Positions 1 through 12,737 are shown, numbered from the stretch's first letter. The stretch: DNA of 64,000 nucleotides from Druceiella hillmani (GCA_039881145.1 JAYKKI010000007.1:40071001-40135000); one strand, 5' to 3'. Program-made: numbers and translations. The notes: generated by a model not told the origin, from the sequence alone.

Positions 1-1506
1 CAGCGTTTTCATGAAGTATTCAGTTCAATCGGAAGTTATTTCGGTTAGTTTTGCCGTCGGTTGTAATATTCTCTTTCAGAGTTATTACATTATTCTCGAA
101 ATACTTCGATACGTTTCATTTGTTCCTCAACAGAAACAAAGAAACTTTATTTGGATTCATTTATCAAATATATTTAAATTTTATTACACATATTATTTTT
201 TGACATTTATCTCACTCTAGTGTAAGTACTAATTGATCCAATTCCACAACGACCAGCCAGACTTAAATGTAATTGGTATTTCTTTCTCATTGCTCATTTC
301 AAATTACATTATTTTGTAATAGAAAATAAATATACAGTTTTATACTACAACAAGAGACCCTGTCTATTTTCGCACGGGTAGGTGACGAAAGGAAAATTCT
401 CGGATGCATGGACTTTTTCCAACTTGATCCCCATTTGTCGCCATAGATTGGCCAATTTACAAAAAATCTACATCAATTATATATGTTTGGAGTAGTATTA
501 AGTATCTATGTCTAGTCATTTGTCTGGCGAATGAAGTAATAAATGTATCTATCGGACTGTTGCTTAGAGCTTCTAGGTTAGATCAAAAAACAACGAATGC
601 AGAGTTTTTTTCTGGCTCTTTTTATTCATAAAACAACGTTAACAATAATTACTAAATGTTAACTAAAATTTTAGCAAAGTGTAACACGAATAATAAATGT
701 TAACTAAAATTTTAGCCAAGTGTAACACGAATAATAAAATAATTATTCCAAGAGAATTAACAGTCGGAAGACGTATCTTCAAAGACATACATAAAATATT
801 TCTTTATATGCAACATTTATTACTTCTGCCGGATTATTTGCAAAACATATATATTGATGTCACATGTAACAGTGCAACCTACAGTTGACCGTGCCAAAAA
901 CATTGAAAACTAGGATCAATTCCAGCAACGTTTAAATTCTGGCCCTGTGCTCTATTTATGTCATTACAATTACTAGCCGCTAAAAAAATACAGACAACAC
1001 TGGCGTACAAAACAAATATGCGACGTCCGATTTTCTAACGATTTACGGTAGCCATAACTTGATGTTTTTCATGATTTCAGATGTCATGATTTTTAGGCGA
1101 CTTACTTTACAATTTTTATATTTATAAATTTATAGAATTTCAATTTTTAATACAAAAAAATACAATTTTTATAAATTTATAGAATTTTATAAGATATGTT
1201 TCTACAATAGTCATTCTTTATAAATTACACTGGGTCTTTAGATATTCGATCCGTTTTTAATAAAGGATTTAGAGAAAAAATTCAGTGATTGATGGAGAAA
1301 TTCTAGTGCATAAGCTATATATTTATTGAAATAATAAATAAAGTAAAAAATAAAAGAAAAGTGATAAATATACGTCACCGCCAAGTAAAACACGATAAGA
1401 TATTTTTAAATTAGTTTTATGTTTCAAATTGTATTAAAATTGTTTTTGTATCCATTCTGTGTAAATTTTTTAATCATCTTCGGTTTTCTGTCTTTTAAAC
1501 TTTTAC
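1..1506. other. AT-rich non-coding stretch with a 41-bp direct duplication
   Basis: I see no supportable gene here. The only clear structure is a 41-bp tandem duplication at 654-694 and 695-735; the two copies differ at one base. It creates a short chance open frame starting at 697. The rest is AT-rich DNA with frequent stops in all frames. It could be intron or intergenic sequence downstream of the minus-strand exon candidate at 1,507-1,724. Confidence 0.6.
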
Positions 1507-1724
1507 CTTATGACGTAAATAAGTGAAATACCATAGCTTATCTGCTAACTGTCTTCTTCTTTCGTACCTAGCTAACGACTGGTAGAGGAATACATATGAA
1601 CTATGCGGTTCGGATACTCGTTGACGATAGTTGGGGACTTTAGCGAAGATTTTGATTTCTTCCAGAAATAAAGGTTGGTTCACTGACGATGTCATATTGA
1701 CACCTGTAATCTTTGGTGCATATA
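1507..1724 (-). CDS. Candidate internal coding exon, protein not recognised
   Basis: On the minus strand a TTATTAGCAG acceptor abuts base 1724 and an AAG|GTAAAAG donor abuts base 1507, enclosing 218 bp. The frame stays open across the whole segment: two bases complete a split codon, then 72 codons, ending on a codon boundary (phase 1 to phase 0). The predicted peptide is charged and low in simple sequence, with stretches such as QPLFLEEIKIFAKVPNYRQR and LARYERRRQLADKLWYF, unlike the K/N/I/Y-rich translations of the surrounding AT-rich DNA. GC content is visibly higher than in the flanks. I do not recognise the family. The rest of the gene would lie upstream at higher coordinates and downstream before base 1. 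A decayed transposon fragment is the main alternative. Confidence 0.42.
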
Positions 1725-1752
1725 CTGCTAATAAAAAATTCAGAATATACAA

Positions 1753-3837
1753 AAATTCAGAGGCTTACTAAATTTTAAAAAATCGTTTATGTTTTTATAT
1801 TAATAGCTACTAAGGAAGGTATCAGTTTGATACATTATAATATATGATATATGAAAAAAAAATTATGGCTTATGAAGATTTCATACCAAATCAAAAACAG
1901 AATTGTATGAAAGCAAAATAATTTGTAAACCAATCCTACGATACAAAAGTGTCAAAGTAATGTATAGATACATACGTTTATGTATATACCAGGTTTTTAT
2001 GTATTAATCTATGTATGTATGCACTTATATATTTATGTATACTCTGTTTACGGAATATGCACAATCCATACGCCGTAAAGAGAGTATCCATGCATGAATA
2101 TATATCATACATCACGACGGACGCTTCCAATTTCATCTGTTATTGGGTGTTGGTGGGATTGATAATAAATTTGTGTCACGATAGTTGTCGCTATTTTTAA
2201 ATCAGGGCTGCTTATTTAGAAGCTTCGTTTCATCACTCGCCGTAGATTAAGTGGATCGGGATGTATAATATGAGCGTTTTAATTGGTTTGCGCAGCGCCA
2301 AGTCCGAGCTCGGTTACAACCACAGCGGCAGCATAGACTCATTAAAACAATTACCCATGGTCATTCATTATATTTTTGCTGAAGAATAATGGGGTTTAGT
2401 TATTGGAGATATTGCGTAATGGAACTTTGAGATATTCAGAAAAATATGTCATTATATGATTTCGATTGCATTTCTAACAACCTCAAACTTTGCAAAGATA
2501 CGACAATGCCCAATCCGTGCCTGCTGCTGATTACAGTGTATTACAAAATACTGCAAAAAGTACTGCAAAAAGGCTTTTATTACAGAAAATAATTTATTTT
2601 ACGATAACAATACTTTTTTTTATTTTCCACACTCCACGAAAATTAAAACTTAAGAAAAACACTAAACCGCAGGTATAACACATTTTTTTGTATGGAAAAA
2701 TATTCTCTTCGCTCATTGTTCAAAGGCCAATAAACGTTCCGCCGCATCGCTTCGCATCACTTTAATAATGTCTTGCGGTACGGGTATGCGTCCTCTGCAG
2801 GATACTTAATACTTGCATTAATGTTGAAAGAGTTAATCCCAAGATGAAATAAGAAAAAAATTTTTTTTTTCATATTTGTTTTATTTTGTACTCCAGAGTC
2901 TATAGAAGCTGGATTGATATACCAATTTAAAAACACATAGGTACATAGCCATGTATCTTCTATGTAATATAAATCGAATAAGAAGAACAAGAAGTGTTAT
3001 GGAAAAAGTTCTTTAAACATCTGAAGAAATTATAAAAATCTGACCTTTTGAAAGTGCTCTTGAAAATGAATATTGACAAAATACTTCGCATTCTAGTCTA
3101 TGTACACCTAGAGGACGACGATCTATAGCGAACGGTTCGCTCTAAGTGGTATAGATCATATGTATCGATTCACGTAAAACGGTGAACAAATTTCATAACA
3201 TTTGAAACGGCGCTAACTATCAACTCCAGTTCGTCCGCTAGATGTAAATTATAATATGTATACAAATATATATTATATATATGAATACAGATGCCTTGAG
3301 TATATTTGTATCGTAAATGAGTTTCAATCTTTTTCTTCGGACCAAGTCCTCTTCAGTCAAGTTCTTACATTCAGTTCAAGTAAGTATAACGAATCTTCAT
3401 TAAATGATGCTCGACAGAGGTCAGTAGCATAATATTTTCTACACTAATTTGTTTATAGGGTTAAGCTGGTGTGAGAACTTGTCTTTTTTTTTGAATGCCT
3501 TGAATTCGAAAAGGTACTGGATTTATGTTACACAAATATTTCCAAGCCATCAAGTACGGTAAAATTTATTTAGTTAAAAAAAATGTTATTTGTATAAATT
3601 TTGTAATTCATAATTATAATGAATTTTATAATTCTCTAGGAGCAGCAATATTTTGCAAATTTATTTATGTTCATAAAAGATATTATTACGCTTAAGTTCC
3701 AACTAAGTACCCTGAGTTCCAACCAAGTGCGTGTCTTATTCGGTAGTTATTTGAAGTATGTTTAATTACTTTGTAAAAACGTTTTATTTCTCCATTTTTA
3801 TTACCTTTTATATCCTATGTTACCCAAAATGTCATGA
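1753..3837. other. AT-rich stretch without a recognisable gene
   Basis: No coding exon, RNA gene or clear repeat could be supported. There are slightly GC-richer patches around 2,215-2,350 and 3,100-3,240, neither with a long open frame or good splice context. The ORF-like stretches here are short and of low complexity. Confidence 0.5.
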
Positions 3838-3980
3838 ACACACGGTGATTTCAATATCCGTAATATCTTGTCTCGCATGATGATTGCTTCCCGAACTTCT
3901 TTCTTCAGCCAGGTGGTGACGGCTTTTGCTGTTGCTTTGTGGGCTGCTCGAGTTGTTCTCTTGATGTTCACGTGATTGGT
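3838..3980 (-). mobile_element. Fragment of a non-LTR retrotransposon (LINE)
   Basis: Read on the minus strand from about 3,980 to 3,838, the sequence is GC-richer than its surroundings and translates without a stop to a peptide containing RAAHKATAKAV followed by WLKKEVREAIIMRDKILR. The second motif resembles the linker between endonuclease and reverse transcriptase in non-LTR retrotransposons: an aromatic W, a charged helix, then R-D-K/R-x-x-R. The frame closes soon after and no reverse-transcriptase YADD box is visible, so this is a short 5'-and-3'-truncated relic. The clade (Jockey/CR1/RTE-like) cannot be assigned from 45 residues. Confidence 0.5.
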
Positions 3981-5130
3981 GTAAGTTTAAATTTTTTGTA
4001 CGTTTTTTTTCACGTATGCGCGTTTAATCTTTCGCAATCTCTCCAGTTTTGCCGCGACATAGTATCCCAATTTTTGTTGTAGCGTTTAAGTTTACGAAGT
4101 TATTTGGCGGTTTAAAATATATATACTTGTCATGCAACAATATATAACCATTCACCATCCCTTTTTGATTTTACATAATAGTAATTAGCACATAAATAAA
4201 CCAACACATTAATATCGCATTCTGTGCCAATAAAATTCGTAATCATACTACTCTCTCATTTGCTGAATAAATTACGGTATTACACAGATGATGACCGCCA
4301 TACATTTTCTCACGGCTTTTTCGCAAAAAAACATGATTTTTCTTTAAATTCTTGTATACTTCACTTAATATTTTTTCCATATTCCGAATCACACCAAATA
4401 TTGTTAACTCGTTTTCATAAAGTTTTTCAGTTGCCAAAATTACTGATATACCAATTCGCCGTTAATTTAGTTGTTAGAATATGGATACAAAAACCAACAT
4501 AACATCCAAAAACCAGCCAAATTCTAACCAAAATTTGCAAAAATTTTGTTTACAAGTGTTATAATATTAAAAAATTCTCTCCCCGACTAAAAATTACCTT
4601 CAGCCTTTTTTATTCCCGCATCCTATAGTCATTGACACTTATTTGTCTTACCAAAAAAAAACAGCCTTGGAATCAACAGTGGACATATTTTCGTCCTGCC
4701 CGTATTACATAGGAATAGTTCCTTGGCGTGAAAGTTGATTGTATTTCTTCATTCTTGCTAACAACCGAATCAAACATTTTATTTTTCTACTTTATACTTG
4801 AATCGCAAGCATATTTTTCTTTTATACAGTCCATGTGCGAATATCCTTTTGTATAATACAATGTCGTTCTCATTACAAAATTACCGACAATAGAACATCA
4901 AAAAAGGGAATTGATTGATTGAGCTAAATTTCGTACAGCCACTTAAACTTACAGGGTAAAACTGGACACAATTAAAATTCAGCTGAGTGCCTAATTCAAT
5001 AATTTAAATTATCTTCTCAAATTCCAAATAATTATTCCGAATGCAGAGACAGCTGTTGGTAAATAAATAAATGATATTATGTATGACAGACAGAAGTAAC
5101 AGTATAGATAATTGAACAGGAAATCAAAAG
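3981..5130. other. AT-rich stretch, no gene seen
   Basis: Bases 3,981-4,090 may extend the adjacent LINE relic (a minus-strand stretch reads KLERLRKIKRAYV). Beyond that the DNA is AT-rich, with overlapping short frames on both strands at 4,224-4,502 that look like chance. Confidence 0.4.
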
Positions 5131-5295
5131 TGGTTTACGGGAAGTCTTAAGCCAGACCTAACTAGGCTGTGGTTGCGCGGAAGGACGCGGTGCCACTGGC
5201 TGGGCCAGCAGGGTCTGGGTTTTTACTCACTCTTCTCTGGCTGGCGACGAACAAGGGGCGGGTTTTTCTCAGACTGGGTTAAATAATTAAGATCT
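5130..5295. repeat. GC-rich patch, probable transposon remnant
   Basis: About 160 bp is strikingly GC-rich (for example GGTGCCACTGGCTGGGCCAG) in an AT-rich setting. One plus-strand frame is open from about 5,131 to a TAA near 5,284 and is rich in W, R and G. I see no start context, splice sites or recognisable motif. The abrupt compositional edges suggest an inserted mobile-element fragment rather than a host exon, but I cannot name a family. Confidence 0.3.
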
Positions 5296-6050
5296 GAAGG
5301 TCAAATCACTGTAATACACGGCACGAGCATTTTTTTAATATAAAAAAACAAAAACCTTTTAAAAGAGACTACGTGAACTAGAATATTTATATTTGATATC
5401 CTTTTTTAATAATGGATGACTTTAGAATTAATATCAAGAATTTTAAAAAGGTATCGTAAAATATTCAATAAATTCAATTCAAGCTCTGTAATAATTTTGA
5501 ATATTCTAATGTGTAACATCCTAAGATGATGAGATTATATAAGAATAAAACATTAATTTCATGCAAATTAGAAGTAACATCTATTGAGCAAGAAGAGCGG
5601 TGGCTGGAAATTGCTAAAACTAATAAACTAAAGTATTTTTTTCAAGAATATGGCGCTGGTACTATGGTTACAAAAATCATTAAAACAATTAAATGTTCTG
5701 TCTACCAATATCTTAAGAGCAGGCGAGCAAAAATACTGTATATCTGGTATTCTTTATTATACGTTGACTAATCTATTAAATTTTTTTATTGCAGATAGAT
5801 AAATAGTTCGTCGAAATATAAATCTAATGATTTTTTACGACTTAAATACATCTTAAATGGTGCCGTGAAATAATATTTTTTGAAATTCTTTCCCTCATTC
5901 CCTGGTATGAAATTAAAATTTTTCTTTTCGATATACTGTTTAATATTTCATATACTAAATTGTGGCGTTAGTTGAGTAAGCGAAATACAAGAGGATCCCA
6001 AATAAATCACTCGTAGTTTCCCAGAAACAACCGAAGATGGACAAGGTAAT
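5296..6050. other. AT-rich stretch with an 81-codon open frame of unknown meaning
   Basis: A plus-strand frame at 5,526-5,771 begins with two ATG codons and is rich in K, I and Y. It has no signal peptide, no repeats and no motif I recognise. In DNA of this composition a frame of this size is expected by chance, so I do not call it a gene. Confidence 0.35.
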
Positions 6051-6059
6051 TTTCGTAAC

Positions 6060-6225
6060 GCCTAACTTTTTGAGCATGGCTACCTACTCTGCAGACTGAG
6101 ACATTCTAACGTCAAAACCGACACGGAGGCGAGCGTTCGAGGCGAAACACAAGACAAGCGTGTTGTATCATTCACACTCAGTCAAGTTTCATCTAGTCAC
6201 GCGGCGAGTAATTGAATATGCATTC
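6060..6225 (+). promoter_or_regulatory. Candidate TATA-less core promoter (initiator plus DPE-like site)
   Basis: A GC-richer patch of about 160 bp ends in TCAGTC at 6,178-6,183, which matches the arthropod initiator TCAGTY with +1 at 6,180. Exactly at +28 (6,207-6,212) lies AGTAAT, matching five of six positions of the downstream promoter element RGWYVT. Spacing of Inr and DPE at +28 is the diagnostic feature of this promoter class in insects. No clear 5' exon with a splice donor follows, so the downstream transcript is unknown. A chance match remains possible. Confidence 0.25.
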
Positions 6226-9045
6226 AAGGATCAATATTTAAAAATTAACACAATAACTTCCAAAAATAGTTTTCAAGTTTTGGTCAGATTCGATTATTTA
6301 TTTTTGACTGTCACATCAAGCTTAATTAGCTTTTCTAGCAATAATATATTTGTAGCATAGTTTTCCAGTAATTGAAACAAATAAAAAATAGCAACAGTTA
6401 GTTCTATCAACAATTTATAGAACGAAAGAAAATATAATTATATAATTTTTTAACCTTCTTCACAATCACTGTAATGAAAGCAACAAATCGATTTTTTTCA
6501 TCGACGTTACTATATTACATACAAATTAATACAAGTCGATAGAACCAAACCAAACGATAATAAAAGCAATTGAAAATGCTTGTATACGGTTTTGAAATGG
6601 AGAAATCTAAAGATTATTTTATGTTATATTATTAACGTCCTAAAAATCCAGATGTCCTTCATTACAACTCTATTACATTCTACGGACAAACTTCTGACCT
6701 CAATTAACTAATCATAAAATAAGTGGCATAAACAGAATCTTTAACCAGGTCACGGTCAAGGTCAACCTGCATTTGTACATCGGACGTGTCAATAAGTCAT
6801 CACAATACACATGTCTGGAAGAAAATATAAAGCTCAATGATGCAATTCACAATTTACCTATTTCCATGGGTAGCTTCAAATTGTCTACTAAGTACAGAAA
6901 CCTAATAGCATTTAATAACTATTAACGGTTGTTTATCAATAGTTAAAAGGAAAAATTAAAACCACGACTCACATTAAAGGTTTTAAGGTAAAACATGTAT
7001 GTTGAACAAATTACTTCCAATCCTTTAAAGTAGCGAGCGATCTCGTCGCCAGTAAAAGAGGGTGTCACTAATTTCTATAGATTTTGAAGAAACTCGTCTT
7101 ATACAACAATAGAAGAAAATATCATAAAGTAAAAGATAGTATTATAATTACTAATACAAGCAAGTTTAGAAACAATTTCCTCAAACAATTATGAGAACAG
7201 AAATGGTTTAGTTGATTTTGTTCATCAGTATTTCTTTGTCATACTACGCTTTAAATTAACTCGTATTTGTTATCAGTTACTTTCGATTTTTTATTATGAG
7301 ATATAAGCTTTCCGCTTAGTTTAAAGGAAATATAGATCAAATACGGTCTATTTATTTACATTTTATTGTAGGTTTTAGTGATCAAACGTAAAGTGCTTTG
7401 AAGATTCTTGTTTGTTTAGCACTTAAAACATTTCTTTTTTTTTTTCAAAACGCCACCAACAATTTAACTGTTATTAAATGCATGTAGTCTCTTCAAACTA
7501 TCATAGTATAGCCTGAAGATCGTGAATAAACCTACGTAACTTTATCAATTGAATGTTCATAGAGGAGGTGCTATCAGACACAATTGATAAAATTATTAAA
7601 AATATACAGAAAACCACTGACTTGGAGCACTTTAATTTTATTATGTCCTGTATTAATATTGCTATAACACAATGAAACAACCTACAAGTTTTTTAAGTCA
7701 CCGGTTGCTTAGGTAAAGAATTACACGACAATTTTTTTAGATACTTTAAAATCAGAAAATAATATAAAATTCTTCCTAAATTGCAAGCAAGTTAAATTTC
7801 AAACGTTTTATTTCAAAAGGGCAATAATTGAGAGAAAACTGGGTAAATATTTAAAAAATAATATCATTTTATTTTATATTAATAAGTCTTTCTCTTTATT
7901 AAATTTTACAATTTATCTAAATAGAATGTTTTTAAACAGATCGTATAATATGTTGGTTATTATTTTATATTTAACCAGTCTCTTATAAAGCTTATCCACA
8001 TATTTACGCCATGCGAGTTTTCAAGCCATGAATGATGCGATTTTCCTAATGATTAAGAAAGCCACTTAAAAGACATTAAAATACCAAGAAATTAAATGTG
8101 AAAACAAATCAAATGTATATCACATTAATGTGAATACAAATCGAATACAATCGATAATGTTTACTCTATTTATTATCTTTTTGATGCAAAGGAAATTTAA
8201 AAAAAATTAAAAATCCATTGTAGTGTTCTACATAGAGATAACTTTTTTAAATATGTATAAACACGTAAATATATAGACCAACAACATGTAAGTATTATAA
8301 TATAAAATCGATGTACTTAATTTGTCATTTATCAAACATTATATTCGGTATTTTATAGGGAAGTAACGAGAATGAATTCTTACCGAAAAGTCTAAAACAC
8401 CATTACAAATAAAGTATTGAAATGGAAATGTATTGAATATTTCCATTCATAAACTCTGAAAATGTTGAAATTTCGTAATACAAAAATCTAAAATGAAATT
8501 GCCACATCAAAATCTTTAATCGGAATGTGAAAATAAAGACGTTACATGCCCCGATTTATAGATTGCAAGAATAACGACCTACTCGACGGAATTTATATGA
8601 AAGTTTAAAAAGTTTAAAGACTCCTGTTGTGACTTAACTGCAATCGAGTACTTATTTTATGGCCAGAATAAGACGATAGCAATTCACGTTTTGCGATATT
8701 TGAATTTATGTGCACCTACCAAGTATTTATAAGCACTTGTTGGAGAATGTTGCCCATATGCTGGATAGACAAATACGTAACCAAATACAAAAAGCGAATG
8801 AATATAAATACAGAGGTAATAAGAATATTTAACAAAGGAAACTTGAATAGTTGATAGGTATCTAATGCGACACTCAGAAAGATACTAAAACTCTTTTTTT
8901 TTCTTACTCCAATTGAAAATTAAGAGACGTTAATAAATATCAAATAAAAAAAATTATTTTATCCAATATTACGTCAGTTTACCACATGAAAATGTTGCTT
9001 ATACTAAGAGTATTAGTATTTCGTAAGAAAAACATGTAACTTTAC
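6226..9045. other. AT-rich non-coding stretch
   Basis: I find no supportable gene, RNA or transposon in these 2.8 kb. The sequence is AT-rich with poly-T runs (for example near 7,435-7,446) and dense stops in every frame. Confidence 0.5.
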
Positions 9046-9049
9046 GTTA

Positions 9050-9630
9050 AAGATGCTATAGTAAATTATTCTAAAGTAAAAGTAAATAGTAAAGAAAAAT
9101 CATTACGGCCTAGCAAAAAGAAAAATGGTTTTCGTACGCAATATAAATTATAAATTAACAATTACATGTTGGCACTCGCACAGAGTAGCGTTACATACTT
9201 GTCTATAACTTTTGAATTAATGAACGCAATTTAACCGAACTAATGTCTATTAAAAATTCTAATTAAATAAAAATATCTAGATTTTTTCTAATTTTATGAA
9301 ACCCACATTTGAAAATTAAGAGCACACATTGCGAATAACTTGCCAAATACGTCTAGTGAAACAAATACTTAACAAAAGGTTTTTCTTTATCACATTCCTC
9401 TACCTGGAATAAATTCAATGAGCCAATCTAACCTCAATTAAACTTTCAAATTACTTATCGAAACAAGTTCTCATCGTAGATGGAGAACTAAGAATAAAAT
9501 TCAGAGCAAGCAAAATTCTAAAAAAACAGATTCTTTGGAAGGAGTTCAAAAAGAAAATTCACTAAAAAATCATGTAGAGGAAAACTGAATAGATGCGAAA
9601 ACAGAACTACTAGTAAAGCCATCGGGTGAA
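9050..9630 (+). repeat. Repeat R1, copy 1
   Basis: This segment aligns along most of its length with 32,640-33,115. Shared landmarks are AAAAAGAAAAATGGTTT, CAATTTAACCGAACTAATGT, CTCATCGT.GATG.AGAACTA and GTTCAAAAAGAAAATT, in the same order and orientation. Near the 3' end a plus-strand frame is partly conserved between the copies (IVDGEL versus IVDEEL, then VQKEN). That hints at a decayed coding sequence of unknown type. The second copy sits exactly between duplication units A and B, so R1 may be part of the original duplicated unit or an independent mobile element. Confidence 0.6.
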
Positions 9631-9739
9631 TTGAAAATATGCCAAAATAGCACATTGAAAATACTACTATAGAATGATAGGAAGAAAGATCAAGCAAAGA
9701 AATAACCAAACAAGAACTGACACTAGTTATATTGTCCAT

Positions 9740-11700
9740 ATTACACCTTGTGATAAGAATGAAATATTAAAATAACGTTTGGTTATGGCTTGATGATTCA
9801 TAGGTAGCATGCTCGCTTAACAAGCAAGTGTTCCAACTTGGTTTTTCAGACATTTTTTTTCTGACATTTGTCACTTCTATAGTTTTTGCGGACCTAAAAT
9901 AATATAATTACAAAAAAATGCAAATTCCATATAATTGACATAACCAATAAATGCACGAAACATTTTCACATCCTTAACTTTGCCAGTTATACATCCTGTA
10001 ATATATTCAGCAAATATCTATAATATAGATAGAAAGCGCAAAAATACTTTCTTTATATTTCCAATGAATAATCTTCTTCATCGTCACATCTTCATTCTTG
10101 GAGATCGTTCCCATCTTAAAGTACAAGGTACTTTACTTTAAGGTGGGAACGATGGGCTCTCGGCGACTTGACCAAATTCTTTCATGTTACCTATCTTAGG
10201 CTCGTCTCAGGGCAGCAGTAACAACGAGTTCTGTGATGACTTTAACCTGATCAGACTAGCGTCTAGGTCATCGACTGCAAGATTTTTACCCTCTATTTCC
10301 CCGACGTGAACCAATTTATCAAGATTATCTGACTCTACGAACTATAAGATAAAAGTAACCAAAAACCCATCGACAAAATATGATCGAAAATTTGCTCTTA
10401 ATTCGGAAAGGAAAGGAAGGAAAGACATTTCATAGTAGTATAGAATGAAATTGAGCAACTTGAAAGCATAAAGAGTGTTATACAGTATAGATATGTTAGT
10501 AATTTGAGATCGATGAATAAACCTTTTCATTTTTTAAGCATTAATTGTATATATACAGTTGTAAATACCTCGATATGTCAACCATACAAAAACGCGTTAG
10601 ACGGTAATATACTAATCAGTCTTACAACAATACAGAAAACAAAATCAACTTCTCCCAGTTGATATATTCAAGCATCCCCAAATGTAACCCTTAGCTACTT
10701 CTAGCCTCTGTGATTCACATATCTGTTTCACCCAGTTTCATCATCCACAAAATATAAAAAAAAAACTGGAATGCCACATGTACGAATGGCAGAAGTAAAC
10801 CTATTAACGTAACCTTGCTAAAATATTTTCCTTTAGTAATAAAAAAATAAACATAAATGAAAATTTGCGTTAAATTACTATTTTCCACTTTACGAAAAAA
10901 AAATATCAAACTATTTCATGTATAACATTTTCACCAATTTTGGAAACTCGAAAATGTAAAAACTGTCCATTACCATATGTTTGCCATGATAACATTTTCT
11001 TTAATTTTGAGGGCATAAGATGTGAATGTCGTAACCTTGTGATCTTAATCAATTTCATGTGCAATTAAAAATTTTGGTTACAGCATAATCATAAAAAATA
11101 TAAAATTTCATCAAACACCCGATTGAAGGTACTTCATTTTGATTACTGTATTCATTAAGTCACATTTGAGCTAATCTTATGGAACAATCTGTGTAAATAA
11201 AGAACTAAGTCTATTAGCATAAAAAATAGACAACCATTCAAAAACTGAAAGATTTTATCGCCTAACGAGTCTTTACCCCACATTTTACCAAACCAACAGA
11301 TTTTGCTGCCCGATTGCCGACGAGACGTTCCAAGAAACGAAATAGTATGAAAATCCTTTTTCTAACTTTCAACTAGATTGACAGATGAATTTCATCTCTA
11401 AAATGAAAATCCTTTTTCTGGATCTTTTCAATAACTTTACTACCAAGTTTTACAAAATGGAAAGCGCCTTGATATTTCCATTTGATCTTTTCAAAAGATT
11501 AGAGGCTGAATATCATTTTCTTATATTGATCACACTGTACATTTCGTGCATGTTTTAATTTAATTTTCACGTCATATTTCTCACATAATTTTCAATAATA
11601 ACATTAAAAACAGAGGCTACATTGTTTAGAAAACAAAGAAATAACCATATTATCGTTACTTTCTTGGGTGAAGAATAAAATAACTAAAACATTGTATATG
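9740..11700. other. AT-rich non-coding stretch
   Basis: No gene could be supported. One short near-perfect inverted repeat at 10,104-10,153 is listed separately. Small frames at 10,342-10,530 and 10,715-10,909 on the minus strand are hydrophobic and of low complexity, as expected by chance. Confidence 0.5.
10104..10153. repeat. Short hairpin-forming inverted repeat
   Basis: The arms 10,104-10,123 and 10,134-10,153 are 20 bp each, differ at one position (which would be a G:U pair in RNA), and enclose a 10-base loop. The stem is GC-richer than the flanks (core CGTTCCCA). It is shorter than a typical animal microRNA precursor and matches no microRNA I know. Confidence 0.6.
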
Positions 11701-11701
11701 T

Positions 11702-11863
11702 CTAGCTATAATTACAAACATGCTCATCCATATACAGCATGTAATTATAATTGTTGTATCGGTCGTATGTTGAGTTAATCACAAGGCAGAGCTTTTGACG
11801 GCGTAATGCATCGCTAGATTCCCGGACGCTTATCGGATGCGGCTGACCCGCAGTTAACGTTGG
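11702..11863 (-). CDS. Candidate exon or transposon fragment, protein not recognised
   Basis: Minus-strand sequence after a TTTTTACAG acceptor (ending at 11,864) begins in frame at 11,863 and reads PTLTAGQPHPISVRESSDAL and onward, with unusually high GC for the window down to about 11,760. The frame runs to a TAG near 11,702, but the last 20 residues are N/Y-rich and AT-rich, so the true exon may end earlier; no convincing donor is visible. A terminal exon would need a poly(A) signal, and none is obvious downstream on the minus strand. I do not recognise the peptide. A fragment of a mobile element is the alternative. Confidence 0.28.
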   Translation of the reverse strand, partial: PTLTAGQPHPISVRESSDALRRQKLCLVINSTYDRYNNYNYMLYMDEHVCNYS

Positions 11864-12658
11864 CTGTAAAAATGCCCTCATAGCAATAAGATCACCACAT
11901 CTACGAATTTTATACAATTACGCAAATCAATAAATAAATATACGAGTGGACATCGCACCATTCCGTATACTTAGGTACCTATAAACATTTAAAGATAAAT
12001 CACTTCTATTAAACTATTAACAAATGTTATGATTATTTTTAAAATATAAGTACATTGTCTGAAAAAAGGTAATGGGAATAAAATACCCTTAATTACCCAA
12101 AAATACTTTTAATATAATCACTCTTTGTTCTCGTATCACATTTTTGTTTAAATACAATATACGGGTATTATTAGAACCGAATCACAGCTTTCGACAGTCA
12201 TTTTTGAGTCAGACTCGATAACAAAATAGATCAAAAATTGGCAATTTTTATGGATGATCACATCATCACCTTATAGCAGAACCAAATAACAAAACAGACT
12301 AAGACTCTTTATAACGTTATCACGTCCAAGGGAAGGAAACCATTTTTAAGCCCCCTCCCACCCTACACCCTAGGGAAGGCCCCAAAATATGAAATATATT
12401 AACTAATATATTTTAGTTACTCTCAATGTCTTTTTATTAATATTTAGTACTCTTGAATAAATTTTAATACTCTGCCAAGTTTTACACAATTGATAATTTC
12501 TTTTTTTTTTAGTTTTTTTTGCCTATTCTTGGTGTCATTTATGTTATTATCTGATATTTTAATCAACGCGAGGGAAGAAATTGAAAAAAGCCAGTTAACA
12601 GAGTAAAATTCAAAATAGTCACCGCTAATTTATTACATAAATTTTATCATAATTTAAG

Positions 12659-12737
12659 ATATTGAATATATTTGGCGTTAATTTTGCAGAAATTCATTCT
12701 CAATTAACTGAAACTACGTGATGTAGTATTATTTTGC
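12659..12737. mobile_element. Terminal fragment of a palindromic MITE family (M1)
   Basis: The segment starting TTGAATATATTTGGCGTTAA and running through GAAACTACGTGATGTAGTAT matches, as reverse complement, the right end of the element at 58,631-58,886 and the element at 18,493-18,625. Similarity stops after about 79 bp, so this copy is truncated or recombined. It is a non-autonomous element with no coding capacity. Confidence 0.65.
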
